Assembly (NCBI GenBank): GCA_947095585.1
Contig: OX352764.1
Coordinates: 8,293,001 to 8,357,000, forward strand
Direction of reading: 5' to 3'
Source of the DNA: Nephrocerus scutellatus
Lineage: Eukaryota > Arthropoda > Insecta > Diptera > Pipunculidae
Length of the DNA: 64,000 bases
Each line of letters begins with the position of its first letter. Positions within the stretch are counted from its first letter, which is position 1. Below the pieces are notes generated by a model. The model was not told the origin of the DNA. It ran no database searches and saw only the letters and a list, made by a program, of their open reading frames with translations. Made by a program: the position numbers and the translations under genes. This document shows, in pieces, positions 44,224-56,803 of this stretch.

Positions 44224-47200
44224 TTATGTTCCCTCTGGTTGGATATCACCCATTGCAAAGTTTGGCTTATCATTTGTTTTTAAGTAGTAAATGCCTCTTG
44301 CCTCCAAAGGTACCTTATCCCCCATTAATATTACAGAACCATCACATTTCTTATTTTTAATGTCGTCAAGCGATTGACACTGGCTTGCATAGAAACCTAT
44401 GTTGGTGTTAATTGACTCCGCAAAATATTCATACGAACGGCCATGACTGCATCCAGCTAACGGATATTTAAATTAAAATTCTTATTAAAAACTCAATTAA
44501 AATCTCGTATTTTTTTGTGCTACTCACTAACTATCTGATGCACTTTTCCACAACCTGGCTGCGGTGGATCTCCACCATTTGGATAGAAATCTACAAAGCC
44601 GATTGGTTTCTTAAATCCCAACACACCAGCACAACTATGAATCACATCAACAAATTCAGCATCAGTGGGATCCAAGTGGTTCTCTGGGCCTATACAGTCC
44701 TCAAATGCTGGTCGTGCAGGATCGAGGCCTTGTCGCATAGAAAAAGTCTCGTTATGTCAAACTTTAGATTATTGTACTTGATACCTACCAGTTATTCTTG
44801 CCACTCGGTATTTAGTGTAGGAGCCGGCATAACCCAGTATATGTGCCCCCAAACTATGTCCGATCAAGTGAATTAGTTTGGGATCGGCGCCCTTTTCTTC
44901 AACCAATAGATCGATAAGTTTAGCAATGGCACGTCCAACTTGTACTGTATAGCGAGCCGGTTGCAAATAGTAAATGTTATCGGCTTGATCCTGCCAGTTT
45001 ACAGCTGCAATGTTCTTTTCAATAAAACGTTTAACCTGCAATCCAAGAGACATACCAAATATATTGTACTTTCCGTGTACTGCATAACCGCCACGAATCG
45101 ACTGAATCGAATTGCTCGCAGTGCTCGACTTCCAACCATGTACCAATATCTTTGTTTCCAAATCGGGTCTAAACTTCTGTACTAATTCCTCCCAGGTTTC
45201 ACGTTTATGCCGGTGGCGCACCACATTGGCCGCTGATACCCAATAATGCGCAAGGATCGGTTTGGAGCTGTCGCTACACGATGGTTTAGTTGTAAACTAA
45301 ATTTTGAAACAAAAAAACAGACTGAACGTACCTGCTATAAAGCTCAAATTTTATAAACTCCTGGATTTCATCGTTACGATTTTGTGGCGGTGGTTCAACC
45401 AAATAAGCAACTTCCGGTTCTCCATCACCGTTGGGCATATAGATCCATGTTCTGTTGTAGTTTTCCTGGGTTAATTCCATATCGTGCGACCGAATGCCAA
45501 CTGAAAGAAACGAATTGCAGTTCAATTATTGATAATTCAAAAATACCCAGATAAATTTTTTGTGCGCACGAAAAATAAATATCGGTCTGACTATCTGAAT
45601 TACAACACCAACACCGGTAATAATCCATTCGACGAAGAGCAATACCGTTGAGGCTTCAGTCCGACAAGGATTGAAAGAATTGCAAAGGCAACCCAAAGTG
45701 TACATTGTAACAAGAGCATCACTTCTTGGAAGTTATTCATAAACTGAGATTTAAGAACTTTTATTTCGCTGAGGAAGATATTTTGGTGGGATGAGTTTTT
45801 TTTGGTTCCGACGAGTTTAACGTCTCGTCGTGTTATTAATTATATTTCATTCAAAAATCAATTAAGAGTTTATGTGGTGGGCGACGAAATAGAAACCAGT
45901 TCGATGATAAATTTGCTTTTCTTTTTTGTTTGCTGTTTGTGTGGCGAAATTCTGCCAAATAACCAGCAAAGTTACTTATTTTTAAATTACACATATAAAT
46001 ATAACAATGTAATTTTTCATGATAAAATGATTAATTTGTTAGTCCATTAACTGGCAACGTTAAGTGCAGTTGACCATACAGTGTGGCTTGAAGCATTAAC
46101 TAATTCCTAAGTGGAGCTTGTAATACTTTGATTCTCGATTAATATTTTATTGTTGCCACCCAGTATTTTATTGTTGTGAACGAAGGAGCAAACGCTCCGT
46201 TTTGATGTTGGTTGGATTGAAGCCTTTCAAATTAAAGTATTGTATCACATAACGATGACCAACTGTTTCCCAAGTTTAAAAATTCATTGAGAGCGTTAAC
46301 TATTGATGGCTGCCGTACAAATACTAAACAACGTGGCTTCGTCAAACGTCGTCAAACCGACAGGTCGGTTAAATCTGGGACTACCCTCGTAGTATCGCTT
46401 GAACTGGATCTACTAGATAGATCATCAGGCTACATCGCTATTGGCATAATTTTTCTACAAAATTTTTATGGGTGGCCCAGGACTCCGAGGCCCGATCACT
46501 TCTAAATTTGTACAAAAAGATGTTGCCCATTGGAGATACACATGCGTATAAAATTTGAGGAAAATCGAGTACTTTTTTATAAAATTTGTATGGGTCCCCG
46601 AATCCCGAGGGGCCCCAAATTTTAATAAAAAGTGTTGTCATGGGAAATACACATGTGTGCAAAGTCTCAATAAAATCGGGCTTTAGGAAGTGGGTTAAAA
46701 ATTGATTACAAAATTTGGTGTGCCTGTCCTCCAGCCAGCCAGGCAGCCACGGGCACGCTAGATAGAGAATTAAAAAAAACACGAGTACATAAGGTTTGCC
46801 CGCAAGGATATTCCTTGATATTCTCTAATGAAGCCACTTGCTATCAATCGTACTGCAACAACCTAAGCTTGATAACGATTCAACCACCAACACGGCTTAC
46901 CCTTTGTAACCAAAAAATAGCTACACGTCATACTGAATCCGGTATCAACTTCGTGCCAAATTTTTGTATATGTTACGAATTTGAACACCGATCTCAAAGG
47001 CGTGTTAAGCAATGGAAAAGCCCTTCTTTGTTTTATAATTCGCACAACAACCCATAAAAATTAAAATTTTTCTTGTAAATTCTCTAATCGGAGATACACA
47101 CACACACACTGCGTGCTCGTCTTGTGGCAAAATCATCCACGAAATGACGCAGCGGCAGCGAACAGCGCTGCTCACAAAGCACAGAGCTCAGACTTTGCCG

Positions 47201-48585
47201 TGATCTGATCCGATATAGCGATATTTAAAAATTGTATATTGGGGTCCCCAAGGGGCCGATCGCTCCAAATTTTTACAAAAAGTGTTTTCCATCGAAGACA
47301 CACATGTGTACAAAATTTAAAGAAAATTGGGTAAATTTTGTAAAATATTTGTATGGGAGCCCCCCGAAAGTGTTGTCTTGGGAGATATGTATACATGTGT
47401 GCAAAATTTCAATAAAATCGGGCTGTAGGAAGTGGGTTAAAAATTGATCACAAGACTTGGCCAGCCAGCCAGCCACGGGCAAGTGAAGTTAATATAGAGA
47501 ATTTAAAAAGAGATGTCTATGAGCTTGTGTTTTGAATGCCTGTGGAACGTAGCGACTTGGGAAAAAATGAGCTTGGTAAAGCATTCCACATACGTGTTGT
47601 ACGGCTGAAAAACGAATCGCTGAACTTAACTGTATGTCCGAAAATGGGCCTGAGGGTGAACTGGTGTTTATATAGAGCGCCAGGAGTGTTGCGGATAAAT
47701 TCAAGGAGAAGTGGCAAGCAACTGGCTATTTCTCTTGAGCATCGCTGATGGATGACGCGATAAAACAGTGACTAGAAAGAAACGTTCCTGCGGTGATCAA
47801 GCGAATCTGTTGACTTCGCAATGTTTTCGTCACCGATAAGTTTTATCACACGGTTTTGTATTCTATCTAGCTGATGCAAGGTAGTTTTAAGAGCACCTGA
47901 CTAGGTATGACAATTGTACTTTTGAGGCGAATAAACCCTTTGGGCGCCGTGGCTCAGTGGATAACTGCATGGCCGCTGAGCAGGAGGTTCGTGGTTCGAA
48001 TCCCAGTAACACCAAAAGTATTTTCACGGTGTCCCACCTCTCGCAAATAACTAACAAACGTCCGAGAGTAATAACTTGTCACGGAAAGCTTCTAAATTCG
48101 CCGTTCGGAGCCGGCCTTAAATTGTAGGTCCCTTCCATTTGTGTCCAAAAATATAAATGCGCAACACAAATGGTCGCGAGAAGCTAGGCCTTGGACCGCA
48201 ATGGTCTGTCGCGCTGTCATTATTATTATCGCGATTCCGATACTGTGCAATATATTGTATGTATATATATATATATCTATCTTGCATAAGCCATGAAGCT
48301 TTCGATGAATGAATGTGCAGCCGAAGGCGCTAAGGGTTTAGGGATAACATCGGCTCAAAATCGGTACCGGTAACTACATCTTTGGCAGAAGACCCAGTAC
48401 TTGACCATTGTTTAGTGCATGCTAAGAAGATGCAAAAAGTGAAAGAAGTTATTTCAATTCAATAAGGAAAAATTTTCTCTAATCAAATCAATACACTCAA
48501 ATATTATAACTTTATAAACAAACTCACCTCCAAACATTGTAATAATAAAAATAATTATAGACATTTCAGCAAGACACGAGTACAT
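44224..48585 (-). CDS. Secreted pancreatic-lipase-like enzyme (triglyceride lipase/phospholipase A1 family)
   Basis: Extracellular lipid hydrolase. Reverse-strand exons 48585-48528, 45500-45332, 45273-44789, 44728-44528 and 44456-44224; phases join, 381 residues. The N-terminus has a hydrophobic signal peptide (MSIIIFIITMFGG). The catalytic triad is complete: Ser216 in GHSLGAH, Asp240 in TGLDPARPAF and His309 in GCSHGRSYEY; the Ser-Asp spacing of 24 is that of pancreatic lipase. HGWKSS gives the oxyanion-hole region. The lid between the triad residues is short, as in insect and phospholipase-A1-type members, so triglyceride versus phospholipid preference cannot be decided here. The exon 4 donor (gtgagt at 44527) avoids an in-frame stop nearby. 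The 3-kb first intron carries repeats, a LINE tail and a SINE. Alternative first exons cannot be excluded. Confidence 0.93.
45501..46439 (-). other. Lipase intron 1, left part, no feature seen
   Basis: Open frames here are short and lack family features. One reverse frame reads through the exon 2 acceptor and is an artefact of that. Confidence 0.4.
46440..46770 (+). repeat. gggagcccc/acacatgtgt repeat family, copy
   Basis: Units with gatcacttctaaatttgtac, aaaaagatgttgcccattgg, agatacacatg, aaaatttgaggaaaatcg, tatgggtccccgaa.cccgag and the terminal part tttaggaagtgggttaaaaa with ccagccagccaggcagccac and gggcacg. Confidence 0.8.
47050..47500 (+). repeat. gggagcccc/acacatgtgt repeat family, copy
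   Basis: Begins ttaaaatttttcttgtaaat with tctctaatcggagatacaca, then units with ggggtccccaaggggccgat, ttacaaaaagtgttttccat, acacatgtgtacaaaattta and tatgggagccccccgaa. It ends ggaagtgggttaaaaattga, ccagccagccagccacgggc and ttaatatagagaatttaaaa. It is the most complete copy. Confidence 0.8.
47490..47935 (-). pseudogene. Non-LTR retrotransposon ORF2 C-terminal fragment
   Basis: Reverse strand: LHQLDRIQNRVIKLIGDENI, SLDHRRNVSF, LFYRVIHQRCSREIASCL, FGHTVKFSDSFFSRTTRMWN, ALPSSFFP and then (other frame) RYVPQAFKTQAHRHLF. This is the common jockey/CR1-like ending (HRR..., R..R.WN.LP...FP). One frameshift near 47570. Confidence 0.8.
47942..48236 (+). mobile_element. tRNA-derived SINE
   Basis: The head is tRNA-like with a perfect Pol III box A (tggctcagtgg, 47950-47960) and box B (ggttcgaatcc, 47993-48003). 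It is followed by a 220-bp unrelated body (acggtgtcccacctctcgca, gccgttcggagccggcctta, aggtcccttccatttgtgt) and an attattattat tail at about 48221-48231. Acceptor and anticodon arms do not form a proper tRNA, so this is not a tRNA gene. It lies in the lipase first intron, antisense to the gene. Confidence 0.75.
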
Positions 48586-49774
48586 CCTGTCAATTGCTTG
48601 AAACTACTTTTAAATAATTAAACTTAGAAATATAATTTACAATCGACAATAAATATAACAAGCTGAGAACCGATGTTCACCAATTCCGATTAAACCGTGA
48701 AACGTATCTATTGACTCGCATAAACGTGAAACTAATTTATATAAAGTTTTTAATGAAATCATTTGTTGCAATGAAAAACTTAAATTACTAAACTAACACA
48801 CACAGGTTCATAATAATTAAACTTCAATTTTCTTCCTGTTGCACAAAATTCGAAGTAAAACAACAACAAAACGTATGCACTTGTCCAGCAAACTTGCTAT
48901 CAAATTCTATTCAAATATGCACAAAGTCGTTTTTGTAACTTAGCGAGCACGTCACGTCCAAGTGTCTACTTCCAAATGGCTGCTTAAAGACCTTAGGCAC
49001 ATAAAGAATTAAATTTCATTTGATTTCGAAAAAAATGTTAGATTAGAACTTTAAGTTACATGAATTTGAATTTAAGTCATTATCGTATGGTGTGCTTACT
49101 GCTTTGCTCAAGGGGGTTTGACATCGGAAGTCTCCTGTGTATTACTTAACATTGACATACATATATGTATGTTGCTATGTTAAATATGCTTATCAGTATC
49201 CAGCTGTTAAATAGTTGTCTGCACACCTGTCATCCCCCGCCAACGACTAATTGTACTTATTTATTTACGACTACACAAAAAGAGGTCATAGCCAAAGCCA
49301 AAGACACTTTAACAAAATGTTTTTTTTATATTTATGAGAAATGGTATATTCTCATCTCTTTATATTTCAACAACAACATTTTTTTAAGAATTATTACAAG
49401 CTAGGATTGCTCACAGTTCATTCACTTCCGCAAAAGGCAATTGGTGTTAATTTTCTTTTTCCGTATGCTGAAATGGCAATTTCATTATGCATATTAAATA
49501 CAAGTAAGTACTTGTTTTTAGAATATAAAGGAAACGCAGTATTTATACTTTAAAGGAAAATATAACAAGAGATAAACAAGACACTTGCACTTTTTACTTT
49601 TAACTGGCTACCTTAGTAAGAGACCAAATAACACATAAGAGCATTTCTGTGTTTTCTTCAGCGATAAAAGAGTTCCTTTAGTTTCGATCCGAACCAAACT
49701 CGTCCAATAAATATTTGGAAGCATTGGTGTGTAGTTTGCAATCCTGCCTGTATTCTGAGAAAATAAAAAAATAA
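48586..49774. other. Region upstream of the lipase gene
   Basis: AT-rich; contains the lipase 5' UTR and promoter at its left edge. The open frames at 49165-49550 show no conserved features. Confidence 0.4.
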
Positions 49775-50175
49775 AACCCATAGAAATTAAAATTTTTCAT
49801 GTAAATTCTCTAATAACCAAATAACGGATCGTTGTGACAACTTTTTGTTCGATGTGTAGATTACCGTCGTCACCATCTATAAACGTACTGCACACAGTGC
49901 ACACAATCATTAGAATGGCGTAATATGATGCCCCTAAATGACGCAATTTTTTTTAAAAAAAAAAAAGTAGGGTATGGTAGCCCCTCCTCGGCCTTGGAAC
50001 CCGATCACTTCCGATTTTTTACAAAAAGTGTTTTCCATCATTAATAAAAAATGTTGTCACCGGATTTACACATATGTGCAAAGTTTGAATAAAATTGGGT
50101 TTTAGGAAGTGGGCTAGAAATTGATCACAAGATTCCACAACAAGCAAATCGACGGGCACGCAAAGTTCAAAGGGT
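49775..50175 (+). repeat. gggagcccc/acacatgtgt repeat family, copy with insert
   Basis: Starts cccatagaaattaaaatttt, tcatgtaaattctctaataa (same edge as at 47050), has unrelated sequence at 49830-49965, then gatcacttccgattttttac, aaaaagtgttttccatca, acacatatgtgcaaagtttg and aggaagtgggctagaaattg, agcaaatcgacgggcacgc. Confidence 0.7.
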
Positions 50176-52917
50176 TCGGCCCATAGAATCCGTTGCGCCG
50201 ACGTTGCAAACAAAAACTAATTCCAAAATAAACTTTAAAATGCTGTGAGAGAACTGTCATAGCATTTGCAGGAGACAAAAAGTAAACGTTGGGATTCGTC
50301 GCTTCCGTCTCATGCTTTGCCGTTGCTTTCCATAAGAACGCGTGTATTTAATATATCTCTCAGTTGCATACGTCTCCTAAACGGATCAACGGATTCTATT
50401 ACGGACGCTATTAGTACGTAGTTTCAGATTATAAATGCTGTATTCCATTATGCCTATCCAAGTCATACAAAGTAGTTATGAGTAAATTATAAAGGAATGC
50501 GACTTTTGATTTTTCACAATTTTTATAAAGCGGAAATGTTATAAATTGAAAACGAGTTCTAGGAAGTCGTGGGTATTTTTACATCATATTAAATACTATT
50601 AATAAGCCAAATGTAAGTTTTTTTCTTTTTATGCTTTCACAATAAATCTCAATTGTTTTTATCGAGCAAGGGAATATTTAAAAAATGCATTTTCATTGGG
50701 TACTTGAAATATAATCGCACTTCAAATATTCAGTTCAAGCTGCGGACTTGCAATTGCTATCCACATTACAACGTCGTTTTTTGTTGTTGGAGGTTTTTTT
50801 TCATATTTCGAATTTCCCAGTTGATCATAGCAATTTTCTAGCCGTTTAGGTTCTACTGTATATGCTGTTTTACGTACATTCTTTGCTTGTAAGCGATAAA
50901 ACAAAGATAAAGTTTAGTTTTTTCCTATGTTAATTGCGATTTTGCTAACTACAATTTATTTTGCACATAACATCCATCATCCATTAGAATAGTACTCAAA
51001 AACATTCTTTCGTTGATTTATTTGCGATGGCTCTTACATTACATTAGATTTGTACCCGCAGCACTGTCGAAGTGAGAACAATCGGATTATTGTACTACTT
51101 TCGCACAGTCAGTAGTCAGTACTCCTGGGGGTAGATTCTGATGAAATGACAATTTTTCGTAACATTTTGTTATTAGTACAAAATATTGCCACTGAAAATT
51201 TGCAATTCTGATGAAATGAGTTATGATATTTGTAGCAGTTGCATTTCTAGTTTACCGCAGTTATATTTTAATTTTAATTTTAATGACATTTCTCATTTGG
51301 TGTCAAGCGCTTGTGTTCTGTGTCGTTTATATAAAAAAAATTGGTTAAACTTAAACATGATCATTTTTCTCGCACGGCTCAAATGTAAATCAAGTAAAGA
51401 TGTAAAGAAGTGTCTTAATACCAGATTACATATTGCGCGAAAATGTCTTACGTTTGAGAAAATATAAAATAGGACGGCAGTAGCTCTAACAAAAAGCGTT
51501 ACTCAATGATTCGACCATGGATGGAAAATTATGATGGTATCAGACGTATGTGTTCCAAAACCCAAAAATTAGAATTAAGATTTGACAGTGGATATTAATC
51601 TTATGATAAATCAGCTATATATTTATTTTTATTTTATGTATCAATTTATTATTTTGTTCAAAAATATTGTAAAGATACCTTGGAGATTAAATAAACTAAA
51701 CTAAACTTTAACTACGTAGTCAATGTTGTTGTTGTTTCGATATTGGAGCCATACACATAGCCTTCGACGAAATCGGTTTCAGTTAACCACACCCTAAAAA
51801 TTATTATTACTCATTAAAAGTTAATAGTAATACAAACAGTGAGAAACTTAACTATCAATTATGAATTTTTTAGTATTATAATTAATTATGGTATGAAGGT
51901 TAAGGATCAAATTTCTTTTGAATGTTATGATTATGAACAAATATTATGAATTGAATAAAGAAGTATAGTAAAATAAAAACTCGCAATTTTTTCGTTTTCT
52001 TTACAACGTAGTCATTAATATAGTCCACTATGTAGTTAATAAGGTAGTCAAATAAAAACTTCCTACTTTGTTTTCAATTAAAAAGGTGTTGCTTTTGATG
52101 TAGTTTATTACGTTTATTTTTACTTTAACAGCTCTGATAATCAAAGAGAAAAGAGATTTTTACTCAAACAAATAAAAATTATGATAAGTATTTGACCCAC
52201 AATGTATGCTAAATATCCGCTCCATCCCATTGAAATCAACATTTTAGCAAATGACTGAAATTAAAAATTTCTCACAAATAAACTACTTCATGAAATGATG
52301 TGTGTCACGAATATGAATGTGGATGCAGTCAGTTGACAAATCGTCGTGTCACACTTCACAAATATGTGTGACGAAAATTTTTTACTGTAAATGAAATGTG
52401 GATGTGGTTGACAAATCCCACTGAAATTCACATTCACATGAAATTGGTCAAGGGTTTCTTTTTTATTAGTTTTGTGGACACCCAAATGGTTTTAAATTTG
52501 TCGATTTGGAAATGCCAATAAAAAGTTAACATATAAATGTTTCAAATTATTTTATTATCGAAACATTTTTCGTATTTATAGCTTCTTTTTATGGTTAGCA
52601 AAAAAATAATTCATCCGTAAACCTACACGTTATATTTCCGCTGGTATCAGAACAAAGGTTCTAATTACATATTGTCAGCTAAGGTATTTTTTTTTTCAAA
52701 TTCTCAACTTAACGAATCTTATTTAGGAATTACGCTGCGACCGAACACGATTTGATTGATATTAAAAATATACATTGCGTATATTTGTTAGTCTTCGTTT
52801 CGTTAGTCATTCCGTGCGTCATTGTTTTTTTTGGTTGTTAATTGTAGAATTTTAGTTTTGCTTTTGTGTACTTTTCAAATTATTTAATTTTGGAAAAGCA
52901 AAGTAAATAAATAAAAT
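50176..52917. other. Intergenic region upstream of baf
   Basis: 2.7 kb, AT-rich, with no recognised gene. A forward frame at 51186-51467 has four Cys/Ser-rich clusters but no known domain. The 52260-52450 stretch has repeated aaatgtggatg, tgacaaat and gaaattcacattcaca phrases. The baf promoter and 5' UTR are expected in the last 150 bp. Confidence 0.4.
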
Positions 52918-53439
52918 ATGAGTGGAACTACACAAAAGTATCGGAATTTTGTTGCCGAGCCAATGGGTGAAAAGTCTGTCATGGAGTTGGCTGGCGTCGG
53001 TGAAACACTTGGCGGGCGTTTGACGGACGCTGGTTTCGATAGGGTAAGTAAATCGCGTGGTAATTTCCAAGCAAATTATATTTAGAAATTCCATCTGAGT
53101 GTGATGTTATGGTGTGAAATGCAGTAAATTATTAACTGTTCCAGAAACGTTCATTCAATTTAAAAACCACTTTATACAACCGGTGCTTCGTGATTATCAA
53201 TATTCTGTCATTAATCGTCATATACATTCATATATAGAAGGATTGCCAGCATTTGTTTTCATTCGTTTCTTTTTTTCCTTTCCAATCTTTAGGCTTATAC
53301 TGTTTTGGGTCAATATTTAATTTTAAAAAAAGACGAGGAACTGTTTAAGGAATGGATGAAGGATGTTTGCAATGCAAGTTCAAAACAAGCATCCGACTGT
53401 TATCAATGTCTCAATGACTGGTGTGAGGAGTTCTTGTAA
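52918..53439 (+). CDS. baf: Barrier-to-autointegration factor (BAF)
   Basis: Small dimeric DNA-bridging protein that links chromatin to LEM-domain proteins and lamin and is needed for nuclear reassembly after mitosis. Exons 52918-53043 and 53293-53439; 90 residues, the size of the Drosophila protein. It starts [20 protein letters not shown], keeping the phosphorylatable Ser/Thr near the N-terminus, then the helix-hairpin-helix [20 protein letters not shown]. It continues [20 protein letters not shown] and ends in the conserved [11 protein letters not shown]. Intact. AATAAA at 53668-53673 is its likely poly(A) signal. Confidence 0.98.
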
Positions 53440-53673
53440 ATACCCTAGTATGTTAAGAAACGTTTGGCTTTCAATCTTTTGTGTTTTTATTACTATGATA
53501 TTGATTAAAATCCTTATAATACAGATGATATAACTTATTTTATGTTTGTGAATAACAATTTACTTTACAAAATGGAGCATATTCGTTATAACTTTCGTAC
53601 ATCTATCTCCTAAAACAAATATAAATATGTAATTCTTTCTTTATTGTAATGCATTTAAATGTTAGTAAATAAA

Positions 53674-53838
53674 CCATAAGGTGTACATTTAATTAAGAAA
53701 ATGTCTAGTTTTGTTAGTCAATTTATAAAATAAAACAACCTGTGCATTCTTATTAGATAGCTGAAGAGTATAATGTTGAAAATAAAAGAATTTTATAAAT
53801 TAAAAACCAATCCCCCGATTTTTTGGGCAACTTCATAA
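53674..53838. other. Downstream flank of baf, no feature seen
   Basis: AT-rich sequence between the baf poly(A) site and a repeat. Confidence 0.4.
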
Positions 53839-54430
53839 TTAACTAGCTGATCCCAGCGCTTCGCTTCCCGCAGCCCGCACACAATGGCCACTATCTTCCT
53901 GTGTTACCACCTCGGAGTGCAGGTGAACTATAGCCTTAAACCTTCCTTCATCTGCTAGTAATATACATTGAGAATTGCATTAAAATTAAATTGTAGATGT
54001 GGCTGATGTTAACATTTTCCACCACCTGTGGCCTTATCATGATTTCCGCCTCAAAACAATTTTTAAACGTTACTATATCGTGAATTTGGAATCACCAAAA
54101 ACGTTACCTTTCCGCCTTCTATTTTGATATCGAGGAAAGTTTTTACGATTGACATACGAAGTTTATTGTGTTGACGATCAAAAGTTGTTTGTCAAGTAAG
54201 TCTAACATTAATGCTTGCGTTTATGAGATTAAATAAGTGCGTTTATATTCTATTCGATAGAGGAATTCGGAATTCATGATACATAAGTTGAAGCGTATCG
54301 AAATAGTTTACGACTTGTGGCGGAAATCATGATAGGTCCCTGAGAGGAGGTAGGGGTGTACCATAGCCTGTAACCTTCCTGCACCTGCCAATGATATACA
54401 TTAAATTTTTAAATAAAAATGGGTTTATAA
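53839..54430. repeat. Repetitive unit with internal direct and inverted copies
   Basis: Starts ctagctgatcccagcgcttc, gcttcccgc, a phrase typical of dispersed insect elements. Blocks at about 53930-53975 (tatagccttaaaccttcct, tgctagtaatatacatt) recur at about 54363-54405. ttatcatgatttccgcctca (54034-54053) recurs inverted at 54318-54335 (ggcggaaatcatgatag). No coding potential. Confidence 0.6.
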
Positions 54431-56803
54431 AAAATGTAAGTTTTCATAAATAACAATCGAACAATTTTTTCTTTTTTTTGTCAAAATACCACCCCTGGCA
54501 TTTTCCCTTTCAAATCGCCATTTTGCTAAGAGCATTTACAATTCAACGAAACTCAAGTGTTTGTGCATGGGCAGGAATTGAAAAATCCTTCGTTAAAAAA
54601 AATTAAATTTGGTCATTTACATGTTTGTGGTGCCTCTTCATGACAAAGGCGACTGGTGAGTTAAGAGTTTTTGCATATCGTTCGGTGCGAGAATAGAAAG
54701 TGTAGTTTTCGTTTTCTTTCTATTCGATGGATTGATTGCAAATAATTTAATTAAATAGTAAAATTTAAATATATCACAACAGTGATTTTAAAAAAAAACT
54801 GCAATTAGATATTTAAGTAAACAAAAACGTCGACGGCGGTGAAGTTAAACGCGAAAACATCAACCATTCAAACCAAAAATATCGTCAACCCAGAAGAAAA
54901 TTTTCTTGTTTAGCTTTTCTTTGAGAAAACGTGAGTGAAAAGGCAATTTACTTAATTTCAGCAATTCCGCTGCTGAGAAATTTATCCCGAGATTTTCGTA
55001 ACATATTGCGGGCGTTTTAATTGTGAAAACATTGTGTCATTCGCTAATATCGAGTGAAATATAGCACAGTGAATACAGTTCTGAAAATTTTTGTTATGCT
55101 TAAACCTTAAATCTTTTACAGTGTTCCGAAGACTGAGTTGATAAAAAGAAATAAAATTATTAAATTATAATAAGTATTCTTTTTCATACATAATTCAGTT
55201 TGGATTTGGAAAAAGAAAAAACTACAACGATAGTCGGCCGATGACCAATTTTGACGACGATGAGAAAAATTGATTAATTTCCTCCCTTTCTCGCTCATTG
55301 TGTACCGTGTGTTAAGTTTCTTCTAATTCTCCACAGAGCCCAATGGGAACTATTAATTTCGTTGAATTTTTTTATGATTCGTGTTGACCGACAAAAAATG
55401 CAAAAACAAAAATTTTATTTAACGAAGTCATAAAATCGAAATAAAATTTCCCTTTCGTTAAGTGCTGTGGGTGGAAACGAGAGCGAATTGAAAAAGCGAT
55501 GACATTACCGAATGAAGTATACGCTTGAAGAGGATGACTAGTAAAAATGTTACGTATATGTAGTTGACATTTTTGTTTCTGTCGCTGTCGCCTTTCTGAC
55601 TGGATAGATTTCTGTAGAAAAATTTTACTTCAAAAAAATGTGTGTGGAATTTAAATAATTAAAAAATATGTTTGCAACGATCTAACGGTTTCTAACAAAG
55701 TATAAGTGTAAAGTTTTTTCGAATATGTTATAAGGGCAAGGCAAACTTTCAAGTATTACTAATGGGAGGAAATTAGGATGATCAACCCATTGCACATTAC
55801 CAATATATGTACAGTATATACACCACCTTATACTTTAATGTACCTACATAAAATGGAACACTAAAAATGAAAATCTATAAAACTATTCACTTGGTTTAAA
55901 ACATTAACTAAAATTGTATAATTGAAATAACATTGAATAACAGTGGATTTGTTATTTTTTATTACTTCATTTGGCTGTAAGTTGATGGCTTAAACCAATC
56001 CTCAATAAGTCATTGTTTTGCCATTGGCGACCGAGTATGCAAATTGCAAACTACAAGTCATTTAATCGCAAATCCATTTATTAGATTTGATTGATTTTGG
56101 AAAAAGGAAAACTATACTTTGAAATATTCTCGTTATGGAAAAACTTTAAAAGTATGTTTTGCGTTGAAGAATGTCAAATTTGATCTTATTTTTATAGTAA
56201 CTTTCTTATAAGAATTAATGACAAAATAATTTTGTGTATTTATCTCGTGCTTGTTTGTTTTTTTAATATGTCAATGCCCTAATAGTATCCATTCAAGAGT
56301 AGGTCGGTTCCTATGTGCCTAGTTGGGTAGTTAATAAAGATCGAATTTTCTTTTATTTTCGGCTTCTGCCTATAAATATTTTAGCAAATTGTTAACATCG
56401 AAACTTTATGTGTTCTGAAGTAAAATCGTAAAATTTTAATATAAATATCAACCCACCACAGTAACTTAACGAAGTTGGAGTGTATTTTCGGTTTTCTGAT
56501 CATGAAATTTTTTATCGACAACAAATGAAATCGAAATTTTTAAGCAATGCAGAAATTAACGAAATAATAATTCACAAATTTCCAATAAATATTCTAATAA
56601 ATACAACGCAATCGAACGCCAACGATTGATAATTTATCTACAGGAAAGCAACTTAAATCAAGGCTCAAAATAAACGACAACCAATAAATACTTAACAGAA
56701 AAAGTTCAATTAAGCGGCAAAAAAACGGCCACCGATCAACAAACAAATCAGATACAATAATAGCAATAGAGAAACATCCAACGCTAACGAGCGACAGCGA
56801 CAA
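54431..56803 (+). other. Upstream region and 5' UTR of Cka
   Basis: AT-rich without recognisable protein. The last several hundred bases before ATG 56804 are A-rich and free of long open frames, fitting a long 5' UTR. Upstream introns cannot be placed. Confidence 0.45.

Noticed and set aside
45425..45628. Alternative lipase start reading through the exon 2 acceptor
   Set aside because: The added residues have no signal peptide and cross a good acceptor (tttcag); the exon at 48585 gives a proper signal peptide and phase.
47942..48012. Functional tRNA gene
   Set aside because: Box A and B are present but acceptor and anticodon stems do not pair; it is better explained as a SINE head.
48256..48276. 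(ta)n run as a regulatory element
   Set aside because: Short simple microsatellite without further signal.
51186..51467. 93-codon forward frame with several Cys in the baf upstream region
   Set aside because: No known domain, no splice partners and an AT-rich setting; insufficient for a gene call.
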